Below are positions 34,618-45,865 of a stretch of 64,000 bases of DNA, one piece after another; position 1 is the first letter of the stretch, and the number at the start of each line of letters is the position of its first letter. Origin of the DNA: Alisma plantago-aquatica (taxonomy: Eukaryota > Streptophyta > Magnoliopsida > Alismatales > Alismataceae). The DNA lies in NCBI GenBank assembly GCA_963693085.1, contig OY856409.1:1615739711-1615803710 (forward strand), given 5' to 3'. The notes under the pieces were generated by a model that worked only from the letters and a program-made list of their open reading frames with translations, ran no database searches and was not told where the DNA came from. The position numbers were made by a program, and so were the translations under genes.

Positions 34618-34629
34618 TGGTATTAGAGC
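34618..34629 (+). other. Primer-binding site of copia element A
   Basis: TGGTATTAGAGC, one mismatch from the initiator tRNA-Met complement TGGTATCAGAGC found in element B. It follows the LTR end by one base. Confidence 0.8.
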
Positions 34630-35906
34630 CACGCCAAATTATGATGTATTGAGATTTAGATTGATGCGATATGATTTAGTTATATCATTTATTTTGTTTC
34701 ATACAATGCAACCATTTAAATGGTTAATGTGCATATCCAATTAAATATGACATGCATTAGTGAATGTACCGTAGATCTAGCATATGTATATATGATATGA
34801 TATATATGCAACCCATACACGTCGTCCTAAAATGGTTTTGATGGTGGATGTATGTGTGGTTATGGCCAATACCCCTTGGATGTTTGTCTGGTTGGATAGT
34901 TTATTTTCTATCTTATGAATTCAATTTGCACACAGAGCCTTCCTCTTTCTTCTCCAAATATAATTAATGTTTCCTCAATTGTAAATCGATATATTCACCT
35001 TACACAGTGTAATATGTAGATAGGATTAAGATTAGTTTCCTTTTTAGCAAGAAGAAGGCATTTTGCCTAGGCGATTCAGTCGACTGGGGGTTGGGTCAAT
35101 CGACCAGAGGACTACAGGTGCCAGCCCATAGCTGAAAGAGTCTAGCCAAATGCTTGATCTAAGAATCCGTTGACTGACTGATAGAGACCAATCAGATCAC
35201 AGGAGGATGAGTCGATCGATTGGATGGTCCATTCAATCGACCGACCTGTTCTTAGCATAATAAGTTCCAATATAGGTGGATACATATGATTTATGACCTT
35301 ATGTGGATAGTAATTCTTTGTGACTCCAAAGAATTGTCTTAGTATGGCCATAACCATATCCCGTATATTTGTGATTGCATGTTTCATTTGTGATTATAGA
35401 TGTATACAATGCACTTATTAAGTATGTGATGATTGGATATGTATTTATAAATAAAATCTCTTAATAAATATTAAGTCTTAGATGATTTCCATAAGAAGCA
35501 CACATGAAAAGGCTTGATTGACCAAGTGTGGTGGGTGCGTCTTTCTTGTGGAAGTGTGATGGTAGTTATGTCGGTCTACCAAGAAGGGTGCATTTTTGGT
35601 TAGGCTTAACTAGGTGACATTAATTAGATTAAGTGCCTAGAAGCATACAAATAGATTATTACAAGGATTTGTGCATACCATCTATCAAAGAATTACATTG
35701 GATGCAATTGGCAAATGTTGCCTACCTTAATAATTGACCCACTACAAAATAGTATGTTGCAATGTTTGTGAATCAATATAGAGATTTATTGATTTGAACA
35801 AAATAGTGGGAGTGATAATTAATTAAAGGCCTAACTAATATCGTCAATATTTTCAAACCGAATCAAAAGTGTTTTGACAAATGCAAGTTTTCTTTTGTAG
35901 AATTAA
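34630..35906 (+). other. Untranslated leader of copia element A
   Basis: A 1.28 kb leader between the primer site and gag, with no ORF. It has its own cluster of TCGACTGG-type motifs (about 35083-35250), like those in the LTR. TTCTTTTGTAG just before the gag ATG resembles a splice acceptor and is conserved in element B. Confidence 0.6.
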
Positions 35907-36740
35907 ATGGCAAACAATAACACATTTTGGTCAGTCTTTATGAAGGACAAACTGAATGGGACCAACATCCATAACTAGTTCATGACTTTGAGTATGGTTT
36001 TGAGTCATGAGCATAAGCTCTACATCATGGACACACCAGTGCTAGAGGAACCCACTCCCAACGTGCCTCAGGCTGAGGTGGATGATACTGAAAGCATGCC
36101 AAAGATGCCATAGACATTAAAAACTTTATGATATTTTGTATGAACTATGAGTTGCATAAGCAACATGAAAACATGGAAATTCCCGATATGATAGCACATC
36201 TTAAACATCTGCCAAATTCATACAAAGTAGAAATGGTACAGTGTCTCCAAGGTGCTCTTTGAGTGTAAGATGACAAAAGGAGATACAGTAGAGCCCCATG
36301 TCCTCAATATAACTGGGCATATATAACACCTAGAAAGACCGAGATTTCATTTAACTCAAGAGTTGGTCACTGATATAATTCTACATTAGTTGTCTAAATC
36401 ATATAGCCAATTTATAGAGAGCTATTACTTGAGTAACTTGGTTAAACCACTATCTCAATTGTTTGGCATGTTGATAAATGCTAAAGCACAAATGAAGAGG
36501 TACAAACATGTGATGGTGATCAACAAAGGAGAGTCCAAGGAAAAAAGGCAAGGCCAAGAAAAGTTCTGAGGCTAAGATGAAATCCAAATCTTCAACACTC
36601 AAGATAAGGAGAAGGGTAAGTGCAAAAGGAATCTATCATTTTCACTTAATGGAATTAAGGAAGCTGGATCAAATGTGTAGGATATGAAGAGAAGGAGACC
36701 TTTAAAGAAAGATGAGGTTCAATTGTGCATCGTTAGTGGA
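35907..36740 (+). pseudogene. Copia element A gag, broken
   Basis: Starts MANNNTFWSVFMKDKLNGTN at 35907, the usual copia gag opening (xNFxxWKxRMxxxLxxxxL type). The later part reads TQELVTDIILH (about 36357) and INKGESKEKRQGQ (about 36520), matching the lysine-rich gag tail in element B. Multiple stops and frame changes. No intact CCHC zinc knuckle was found. Confidence 0.7.
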
Positions 36741-38400
36741 GCAAAGTTGTTGCTTGTGTGGTTGGAACCTATGAGTTATGTCTGCCTAGTGGGCTTGTGA
36801 TAAAGTTAGAGAGCTGCTATTATATACCTTCTATTAATAGAAACATCAAATTTGTATCTTGTTTGGACAAGAATGGATTTGAATTTCTTATAAAGAGTAG
36901 TTTATGTTCTATTAGTAGAGATGATATCTTTTACGGTAGGGTCCCAATGTCCTATGGTCTATACCTATTAGATCTAGAGACAAGCATATATAACGTAAAT
37001 ACAAAAAGGCTAAAACTCAATAACTCAAACAAGACACACCTTTGGAATTTTCATCTAGAACACAAAAATAAGAAACACAATTCTAGACTCCATAAAGATG
37101 GTTATCTGGAATCTTTTAGTTTTTAACCAATAAAGACGTGCAACACTTGTTTATTGGGCGAGATGAAAAAGGCACATGTCATTGGAAATAGTGAAAAAGC
37201 AAGTGATCTATTAGTACTCATGCATCTTGATGTATGTGGACCTTTTATCAGTACTTTATTACCTTTATTGATGACCGTAGTAGGTATAGCTATGTGTACT
37301 TGATGAAGCACAAGTCAGAATCCCTTGAACGGTTCATGGATTTCTTGAATGACGTATAGAACCAAATTGGTAAAAGTATTAAAGCACTTCAATCTGATCA
37401 AGTTAGAGAATACTTAAGCCAAGAGGTTGATAACCTTCTGCAAAACTATAGTATTGTACCACATGACTCCACCTAGCACACCACGACACAATGGTCTATC
37501 CAAAAGATAGAATTGTACCACATTGGGCGTGGTGAAATATTTGATGAGATTTTTCAATCTTCTGACTTCTTTTGGTTACATGCTCTATAAACCGCGTATC
37601 ATATAAATCGGTTCAAAAGACACCTTATGAGATATGGCATATGAAATGTCCCAATGTGTATTTTTTGAAGATTTGGGGTTGTGAATCTTATGTGAGAAAA
37701 TAGTTTCTCAAAGAGCTTGGACTCAAATCAGATAAATGTTATTTTGTTGGAATCCTAAGCAAACCAAGGAGTACTACTTTTACACCCCATTTGACAACAA
37801 AGTATTTATTGTCAGGGATGTTGTTTTCCTAGAAAGGGGATTTTTTCGAAAGGAATTAGTGGGACAAAAGTAGAACTCAAAGAGGTCCAAAGCCAACAAG
37901 AAAACATTGAACCTATAGAGGTACAAAAGGAACAAGGAGAACCACAAACTATTGTGTAATCTCATTTTCCTCATGTAACACGAGAACCTCATAGATCTAG
38001 TAGGACACACCTTGAGCCTGAAAGATTTGGATATATTGTGACTCCATAAGGCGATGAGTTGGTCATAGATGATGAGCCAATGACCTACCTAGAAGCTATT
38101 AAGGGACCTAAGTCTGATAAATATCTTGAGGTCATGAGATTTGAGATGGACTTCATGTACGCCAACAAGTTATAGACCTTGGTGGATCCACCCAAAAGGG
38201 TAAAACCCATAGGTGTAAATGGGTCTTCAAGAAGAAGATCGACATGGATGGTAATGTACAAACCTATAATGAAAAATTGGTTGCAAAGGGTTTCAGACAA
38301 GTTCTAAGGTGTTGACTATCATGAAACCTTTTAACCAATTGCGATGGTTAAATCTAACAGGATCTTGTTTAGCTCATTATGATAAGATTTACCATATATA
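36740..38400 (+). pseudogene. Copia element A pol (protease end, integrase, start of RT), truncated
   Basis: 36758-37126 is open and reads the protease-to-GAG-pre-integrase segment: YELCLPSGLVIKLESCYYIP, ISRDDIFYG, then HLWNFHLEHKNKK...LHKDGYLESF. The integrase core follows with frameshifts: LLVLMHLDVCGPF (about 37210), FIDDRSRYSYVYLMKHKSE (about 37260-37320), SIKALQSDQVREYLSQE (about 37375-37420). The reverse transcriptase N-terminus reads YLEAIKGPKSDKYLEVMRFEM (about 38085-38145) and KPIGVKWVFKKKIDMDGN (about 38200-38250). Just after this (about 38400) the element stops and the LTR of element B begins. The catalytic YVDD part of RT and all of RNase H are missing. Confidence 0.8.
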
Positions 38401-40410
38401 GTTGATTTGATAATTATAAAGGTAATTTGGACTATTATGTTTGTATCAATCATGAGATGATAACACAGATATAACATATGTCTAAAGAATGATGTTACTC
38501 GATGACATATGTCTTCAAGTTAAGGACCTAAACAATAAGAACATATGTATGATAATACTACATCCATTCTTGTTATGTCCCTAGTTGGATATTACTGTGG
38601 AAGCAAAATAGACAATAGTAATACATAATACTAGAGTGTGTGTTGACTGATGACATAGTCTCATTAGTCATGATATTTGATATCATGTCAAGCACACATG
38701 TATATGTTAGAGAATAGTGTATTAGAAAGACCCACCTTGAGAATGATACATGGAGACCATGGAATGGTAATCAGAATCATCTCTTATAGTGATAGTGGTG
38801 ATTGTGGTTCTTAGACCTGAAGTCATTACATTTATCACATGTTATTCGTTGTACTTTGACATCATCAACGCGACCTTGAATAAGGGTTGTCATAAAGGTG
38901 ATGCTCAGATACATTGTGACACATGGGGATTGAGTGTGAGTGATGTAGATGGGGTTTGTCCCTCCTACATGAGTTTGATATCTAGACCACTAGATAAGAG
39001 AGACTGAGAAATGTATATCCATATTCATGTCATTTAATATATCATATGTGAACTCACATGCATCTCAGATAGTTTGCTCTAGTTCAAGGAACATGGATTG
39101 AACGTTGAGAGGATGATGATTCCAACCCTCGAGTTCAATATGGATATCAGAGACAAAGGGACTATATGATCACAGTAACACCGATCACATATGTAGGTTG
39201 AAGGTTCTCTCCAACTTTCTGAATTAATTGGGCAGCAATGATGTGCTGCTAGATATCACTCATTGCTTATGATCTCATAAATTGGTTATGGACATTCACT
39301 GTCAATGTAAATTGGGACCTATAGGGTCACACACATAGGATGAACTTGGAATAGGAGTTTATTCATGAATGATGTTTAACTTGATTACTAAAAGTGTTTA
39401 GATATTCAATTTAAACAACATAGGTCCAAAATTACTTATGAGACTTTGAATCGACCAATTCAAGTGTTGAACCAATCAGTTGGAGTGTCAGGTCAATTGT
39501 AAACAACATTATTTGAATATTTTCTTGAACTAGACATATGAAACAACCATTTCACATAAGAAATGACCATATTACATATGAAACGACCATTTCAATAGGG
39601 AAACAACCGTTGGATGAAGTGAAACTACCGATTCATCATATGAAAGTCTGGTCAATGATCTATTTGATTGGATCAAGAATTGATGTTGATACCATGATTG
39701 TGCATTAATCGAATATTAAAACCAATATATTTGCAAATAGGAAACATTTTGAACCAGTCGTTTCAGGGTGTGAACTGACCAATTCACCCATGAATCGATT
39801 GGTTGGACAGTGAACCAACCAGTTCATTGTTGCCATGTTCCAGAAAATTCATGAATTTATCGACTGGAAACCTTGACCCCAGCTACTCCTATATAAATAG
39901 AGGGGTATTGTGAGCTTCCCATACACAATAATAAGCTATCCTAATTGTTGTCCTATCTAGTTGTGGTATCCAATAAAGATCTCAAGCAAGTCCTACACAT
40001 AAAAGGGAGGGATATCAAGGGAGAGATTATTGTGGGAGAGCAAATAAATCCTAGTAGATTGACGTTTGAAGGGACAACTCCTTCTTGTTGACTCTGGTAG
40101 TGTAATGCGGAGTTCCACGTGGAATACTCTAAGAGGCAGGGAGGCTTTTGCATGTTGCTAGGAGGACGTCATCAACCGTCGTCTATGCTGCCAAACCAAG
40201 AGACCGTTGTTGATAACTGATCGAGTGTTGCTTGGAGAAGAAGCACACTACTACAATAAGAGTTGTCACTGGACTTGCTCCAGGACCAAGTATAACTCTT
40301 GTTACCTTCCTTCCAAGATACATCATTGTTGACTAGATCTTGTTGATTAGGGAACTAGATATCAAAATTGTTATTTTCACTACCTTATCTATCACCTTGA
40401 TTTCCCAACA
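38401..40410 (+). repeat. LTR of Ty1/copia element B (5'-truncated)
   Basis: Homologous to the LTR of element A from its base ~32790 on (for example GATGTTACTCGATGACATAT, and TAAGGACCTAAACAATAAGA against the A version), so about the first 58 bp of the LTR are missing at the junction with pol A. TATA box TATATAAATAG at 39890-39900. Ends CCCAACA at 40410. Confidence 0.75.
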
Positions 40411-40411
40411 A

Positions 40412-40423
40412 TGGTATCAGAGC
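40412..40423 (+). other. Primer-binding site of copia element B
   Basis: TGGTATCAGAGC, a perfect initiator tRNA-Met complement, one base after the LTR end. It shows this LTR is the 5' LTR of a second element rather than the 3' LTR of element A. Confidence 0.9.
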
Positions 40424-41993
40424 CAAGTCAATTTGTGGTGTATCATAGATTTAAATCGATGTGATCAGATTTAATTTTATTGCATACGATGCGAATATTA
40501 AATTGGTTAATGTGCATATCTGATTAATACCACATACGATCCCACAAATATAAATATATATATGATATGATATATATGCAATCAATACACATCTCCCTGA
40601 AAGTGTTTTGATGGTGGATTTAAGACCAAAACCCTTTTGGATTATGTGATTGGTTGTTTGGTTTGTTTCCTATTGCTACTCAGTTTCAATATCAAGCCTC
40701 TCCCCTCCTTTCCACATGTAAATTATTATTTTTTTGTTAATTTAAAATAATGAGATGCATAATTGTTTCTATCGCACCCATCATCATTATCTAAGCAACT
40801 GCCTCTTGAGAGAAAAAAAATTTGATGATTTTTTTTACATAAATGCTCTCACAGAAGCGCGAGCAACAAACTGGGCTCCCAATCCTTTTTGCATGGCAAA
40901 ACCCAATGTAAATTAATGTTCTTATTCCTATTTTCCCTCAAATGTAACTCGAGGTTTTTCCTTTTACAATGTAATATGAAATAGGATAATTTTAATTTAT
41001 GTTTAGTCATGAGAAGATGTATAGCACTAGACAAATTGACTGACTCGTGAGATAAATTAATCAAATGTAGGACTGAGGAGGTCAAGCGATAGGAGGATAC
41101 AGACCGATCGACTGAAGGAGTCTAGACGTCACTTGAACCATAGAACTAGGCGAGCATTTTAAGCGACAACCGGTCGACCAGGAGGTGAGCCGATCAGCTC
41201 AAGTGTTGAACTATTCAACCCAAATTGGTTCAAGAAGAGATCTTCATCAACAATAGGTTTCTACATGTGATGTGGGCCTTAGGTGGTAGTAATTCCTTGT
41301 GGCTCCAAGGAATTACAATAGTATGGCCATAACCATCGCTTGATATTTCTGATTGCATGCTTTTCTTATGGTTATAGCGTGTATATGATATGTACTATAA
41401 GTATGTGGTGATTGGATATATATATATATATATGTACTTATATATAAAATCCCTCAATAAATATTAAGTCTAAGATGCTTTCCATAAGTGAAATATATGA
41501 AAAGCTTGATCTACCAAGTGTGCGTTGCGCCAAAGCGTGGTGCATAATTTATCTCATGGAAGTGTGATGGTAGATATATAGATCTTCCAAAGCAGGGTAC
41601 ATACTCTATCGTGTTGGCTTTTGGGTCGGGATTAACTAGGTGATCTTAATGGGATAAAGTACCTATATAAGTATATAGATGGATTGTGACAAAGGGTTGT
41701 ACACACCATGTATCCAAGAGTTTCATTAGATGCAGTGAACAAATGTTCTCTACCTAAATAGTCAAGTTGTGGGCGATCAACCAAAGCTTACTCATGATTT
41801 GATGAAATATGGATCTTGGCTCACTAGAAGTTTGTATGCTGAAATCTTCCAAATCAGCAGTGAGGTCTATCAATTCGAATAAAATAGTGGGAGTGGTAAT
41901 TAATTAAAATCCTAATTAACATTGTCAAACTTATCAAATCAAATTAATCAAAAATGTATTGATAAAGTTGCAAACTTTCTTTTGTAGAATCTT
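40424..41993 (+). other. Untranslated leader of copia element B
   Basis: 1.57 kb without an ORF, with a cluster of CGATCGACTG/GGTCGACC-type motifs (about 41095-41225) and an (AT)n run (41421-41435). It aligns in parts with the leader of element A (for example GATTGCATG...GTATATGATAT and AAATATTAAGTCTAAGATG). Confidence 0.55.
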
Positions 41994-42670
41994 ATGGCAA
42001 ACACAAACATGTTTTCTTTGTGATTGGTTCTTAAGAAGGACAAGCTAAATGGGAACAAATTCCATTACTAATTCTAGACGTTGACAATCGTTCGCACTCA
42101 AGAGTGCAAGCTCTACATCCTAGAGACACCCAATCCAGATGAGCCTCCTCCCACTATGCCTAAGGCTAACAGGGATGCATACAACGTTGTGGATGTCAAG
42201 TGCCTTATATTTTGATCAATGAACTATGAGTTGTGGAGTCATCATGAGAACATGGATGTTATTGAGATGATTACACATCTTAAGAACATCTAGTAGGTCC
42301 CCATGTGCTCAAGCTTATTGGGTATGTGGAGAACCTTGCTAGAATGGGATTTCCCTTAGTTCAAGAGTTGGCCACATCTGTGATTCTGCAGTCACTACTA
42401 GAGTCATAGAGCCAGTTTGTCATGAACTGCAACATGAATGATTTTAACAAGCCGTTGTCAAAATTACTTGACATGTTGAAGAAATTTGAGCACGGATGAA
42501 GAAGGACAAACCCAAATCAATGATGATGATCAACAAAGTGAATTTCAAGGGAAAAGGCAAAGCTAAGAAGAGTTCTAAAGCTAGACAGAAGTCAAACTCT
42601 TCTACACTGAAAGCTAAGGGAAAGGAAAGTGGCACCATTGTCACTAGCCTAGGCACTGGAAATGGAACTG
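41994..42670 (+). pseudogene. Copia element B gag, broken and truncated
   Basis: Begins MANTNMFSL at 41994 like element A. LIGYVENLARMGFPLVQELA (about 42310-42370) and SQFVMNCNMNDFNKPLSKLL (about 42412-42470) are good copia gag matches. The final open piece (42496-42681) is a lysine-rich tail, MMINKVNFKGKGKAKKSSKA. Stops occur in between. Sequence identity ends abruptly at about 42670, where a different element starts; all of pol is missing. Confidence 0.75.
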
Positions 42671-44215
42671 TTACACCCTGATCTCACAATTACCACTAAT
42701 CATGAGATTAGGGTATAAATTGAGGATTTAACATAATACAAAGATCACCCTTAACTTTTTCTTCTTTTTTCAAACTCTTTGTTTTCTCACATTGAACCAC
42801 ATAAACTAACTTTACAAGGGAATCTAAGCATTGATTTCTCTAATCTGATTTCAACAGTAAAAATGCATGTATGAACATTCATTATGTTTCTCATACTTTT
42901 AAGCACATAAGACTTGCCAATTAACATATATTGCTAAAAGAGGAATAGTGTTATACATCATCATTTACAACTCTCTCTTATTTCTTTACAAGGACCTAGA
43001 GTGACAAGGACTGACTGAACTTAATTATACTCAGACTTAACTCTTGTGGTAGATCTAATCTGATGCAATGATCTTCTTTAAGTCCATGTGATATCCCTAA
43101 AAATTGTGAGTAGAGAGGTGAACCTACTCGCTCAGTGAATGAGTACTTCAAAGAAATAGTCTAAAGCACTAATATAATTATAGATATACTTTTAAGCAAC
43201 TGATATAAATTATAACAGCAGTAAGCTTTAAAGAAATTGATCATTGAAAATCATAAATATGGCAAGATACTCTAGATATCAACAAGAGCAAATCAATATA
43301 TGAGCATGCTTGATTAATTTCAAAGAGAACTAATAATTCAGAAACATATAAAGAATAATTGTTGGGAAACTGTACTCGAATCTTTCTTAGCATTTCTTAC
43401 TTATAAGAAACTCTTTAAACATATATGAACATATTTTAGCTTATGCCCTGATCATATGCAGTGTACTCTACATATGAAGACTCATAGCGAACTACGATCT
43501 CATCGTACAAGACTTAGCGGACACACTCGGGAATGCTAAGTCTGACTACTCTCTGGTCAGCAACAGGAAAATGGCTCTCTAGCCTCAGCACATCTATTAT
43601 GTCGTAAAAACTGGAGTCCTCCTCTAACCTAAGCACACAGGCGGAGAGTCAAGCCATCTATTAGATTTTTTTTGTACTCTAGTGCCACCAGGACTTCTGG
43701 TTGATGTTGGATACACTTTTCTGTACTCTAGTGCGACTAGGACTTCTGGTTGATGTTGGACACTGCAAACTATAATTTAAGGAGACTTCCACTAGGGCTT
43801 CGTCCCCCCCGTTCCACCTGATAGCACATTCCAACCCCCGTATACTGGACGCACCACTAGGGTTAGGTCATTTCATCCCTAAGGCGCATACCTCTCATAG
43901 GGATTCTACGATGTTCAGGGCTCTTAAGTCTATTATTTTATTATTCCTAGAAAGCTCTTTCTACATTGGACCTTTCTCTTACGTATACTTGACTCTGGTA
44001 TCTCTATGGTGTCACTTCTACTTATTTGAAGTTATAACACAACATATATATCATCATTAACTTGGCAGAGCACCATATTCAAACATTGTAATACATTGAG
44101 AAATCAACATACTATACATGCAGGCAGACTGAAATACTTAAATAAACATAATGCATGTCCATTTGGCACTTATACACTAGAATAATGAAATTAAACATAT
44201 TAATATACTGATAAG
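42671..44215 (-). mobile_element. LTR-like fragment of a chromovirus-type element, minus strand
   Basis: Read on the minus strand it ends GATCAGGGTGTAACA at 42671, the common ...GTGTAACA/GTTACA end of plant gypsy LTRs. Upstream of that comes a CATTCACTGAGCGAGTAGG (~43140) and TTTTTAGGG layout comparable to the LTR-like region at 14.5-19.4 kb. No ORF. It contains a 49 bp direct duplication (about 43665-43760, GTACTCTAGTGCCACCAGGA and GTACTCTAGTGCGACTAGGA). It joins Athila gag sequence at about 44215. Which element it belongs to is unclear. Confidence 0.4.
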
Positions 44216-44217
44216 AG

Positions 44218-45555
44218 CTAATTACTTGGCATACGAGAAATCACCATTTGCACCCATAAATTATTTGCATTTTCTTGGAAAATGTGCACATCGACCCAAA
44301 TCTTGGGTTGTGCATGAGCTAGTTGTGGTTGTGGAAGAGGTGGAGGTGACACTTGGGGTTGAAATTGAGGTGGAGGGGAGAATTGAGGTTGGAAGGTGAA
44401 TTGTTGGGAAAATGGTGGTGATGGAGGTGGAGGTGGAGTATAAGTCTTGGGATCACCTTGGAAATGGTACATGGGTTGCACTTGCATGGGAGGTGGATTG
44501 TAGAAAACTTGAGAAGAGGGCATGAGTCCACTTGCTTCATGGTAGCTCATTATGGGCTTTGAAGACAACTTTTCTTCTTGGAGAGCCATTATGAAAGATA
44601 GCTTCTCTACTTTCTCTTCTAGTCTTGCAACATCTTTTTGAACATCATCAAATATTTTCAATCTAGAGAGAACCTCTTCCTCAAACCTTGAGCTATATTT
44701 TGGACTTTGTGGCTCTTGATAGCTATAGGAGTAAGGTTTCTTCTTTTCCTCACCATAGAACTCAATACAATTGATCGGGTGGCAAGGAATGTTTGTCACT
44801 TGGTTCTTCATAAAGCTCACCATGTCACCAAAAATCTTCATCACTTGCAGGCTTGAGTCATCATGAGTAGAAGGTGTCACACCAAAGGCATACCCTCTTT
44901 CAATCATCATGCTAGAAGCTCAAATTCTTGATCTTTCATCCAACTGCTCAAACAAAGGCCATATCTCCTCAGGTGGCCTAGCCATGAAAACTCCTTCACA
45001 AGAGGAATCCAATGTGTCTTGGTCCTTTAGAGACAAACCAGAGTAGAATGATTGAACTAGCTGCCACAAAGGGATCTCATGGTGCAGACACTCTCTTAAA
45101 AGCTTCTTAAATCTCTCCCATGCATTATGAAACTACTCATTGCCCATTTGACTAAAAGTTGTCATGGCACACTGCATTTGTGTCAACCTTGCCATAGAGT
45201 AGAATTGTCTCAAGAAGGTATTCTTCATTGTTTCCCAATTCATGATGTCCCTTCTTGAGTAATACCAATCCTTAGCTCTATCTTTGAGGGAAAAAGAGAA
45301 CAAGGTCAACCAAATTGTATCATCACTAGTCGTCAGCGTCCTGAAGGTGGAGCATACTTCAAGAAAGGAGTCCAAGTGCTTATAGGGGTTCTCACTCTCT
45401 GAGCCGTATAAGATGGGCACGAGCCCAAGAAGACCCGGAGGAATAGAGATTTGCTCCCATGGCATTTGATCAACCCTACTAGCAATTGGCGATTTGTAGT
45501 TTCTAGGCATGAAGTAGTCTTGAAGCGGTTTGTGGGGTGCATTTTGACCTTCCAT
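44218..45555 (-). pseudogene. Athila-type Ty3/gypsy gag, one frame with two in-frame stops
   Basis: Retrotransposon gag builds the virus-like particle. From the likely ATG at 45555 (MEGQNAPHKPLQDYFMP) the frame runs about 446 codons to 44218. It is interrupted only by TAG at about 45135-45133 and a TGA near 44920; both pieces are in the same frame. The core motif is WLTLFSFSLKDRAKDWYYSR...NWETMKNTFLRQFYS, then FHNAWERFKKLLRECLHHEIP and QSFYSGLSLKDQDTLDSSC, the PF03732-type gag core. The C-terminal half (44910-44218) is a proline/glutamine-rich tail (TPPPPPSPPFSQQFTFQPQF) preceded by a coiled-coil-like stretch (VQKDVARLEEKVEKLSFIM). Protease and pol are absent; the element is cut at about 44215. 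Confidence 0.8.
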
Positions 45556-45844
45556 CTTGTTTTCCCCCAAATAGTTTGTTACATGCACAAAGCACAACCA
45601 AACAAAAGAGAACAAGTTACCAAACCAATATACACAAATAATACAAAGAATAATGAATAAAGAATAGCAATGATGATGTCAGTTGAAAAAGTCAAAGCAA
45701 AACTAACTAGCTAGACCGATCCCCAACATCGACGCTAGAAAGCTTGGTGTGATTCCTATCAAACGCGACAAGTAAACTAGCAAAAGATGGTTCCAAAGGA
45801 GAGAGTCAACACCACAACTACTAGGTATCTATGGCGCTTTCTTT

Positions 45845-45862
45845 TCCTTGGCAACGGCACCA
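45845..45862 (-). other. Primer-binding site of Athila-type element 1
   Basis: The minus strand reads TGGTGCCGTTGCCAAGGA, close to TGGCGCCGTTGCCGGGGA typical of Athila/Tat elements. Its position about 290 bp before the gag ATG is as expected and fixes the minus orientation. Confidence 0.8.
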
Positions 45863-45865
45863 GAA

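Noticed and set aside
38401..40410. This LTR as the 3' LTR of copia element A
   Set aside because: It is followed directly by a perfect primer-binding site, a leader and gag, and no polypurine tract precedes it; it behaves as the 5' LTR of a second element.
44319..44540. 73-codon His/Pro-rich minus-strand frame
   Set aside because: Out-of-frame shadow of the Athila gag proline-rich tail.
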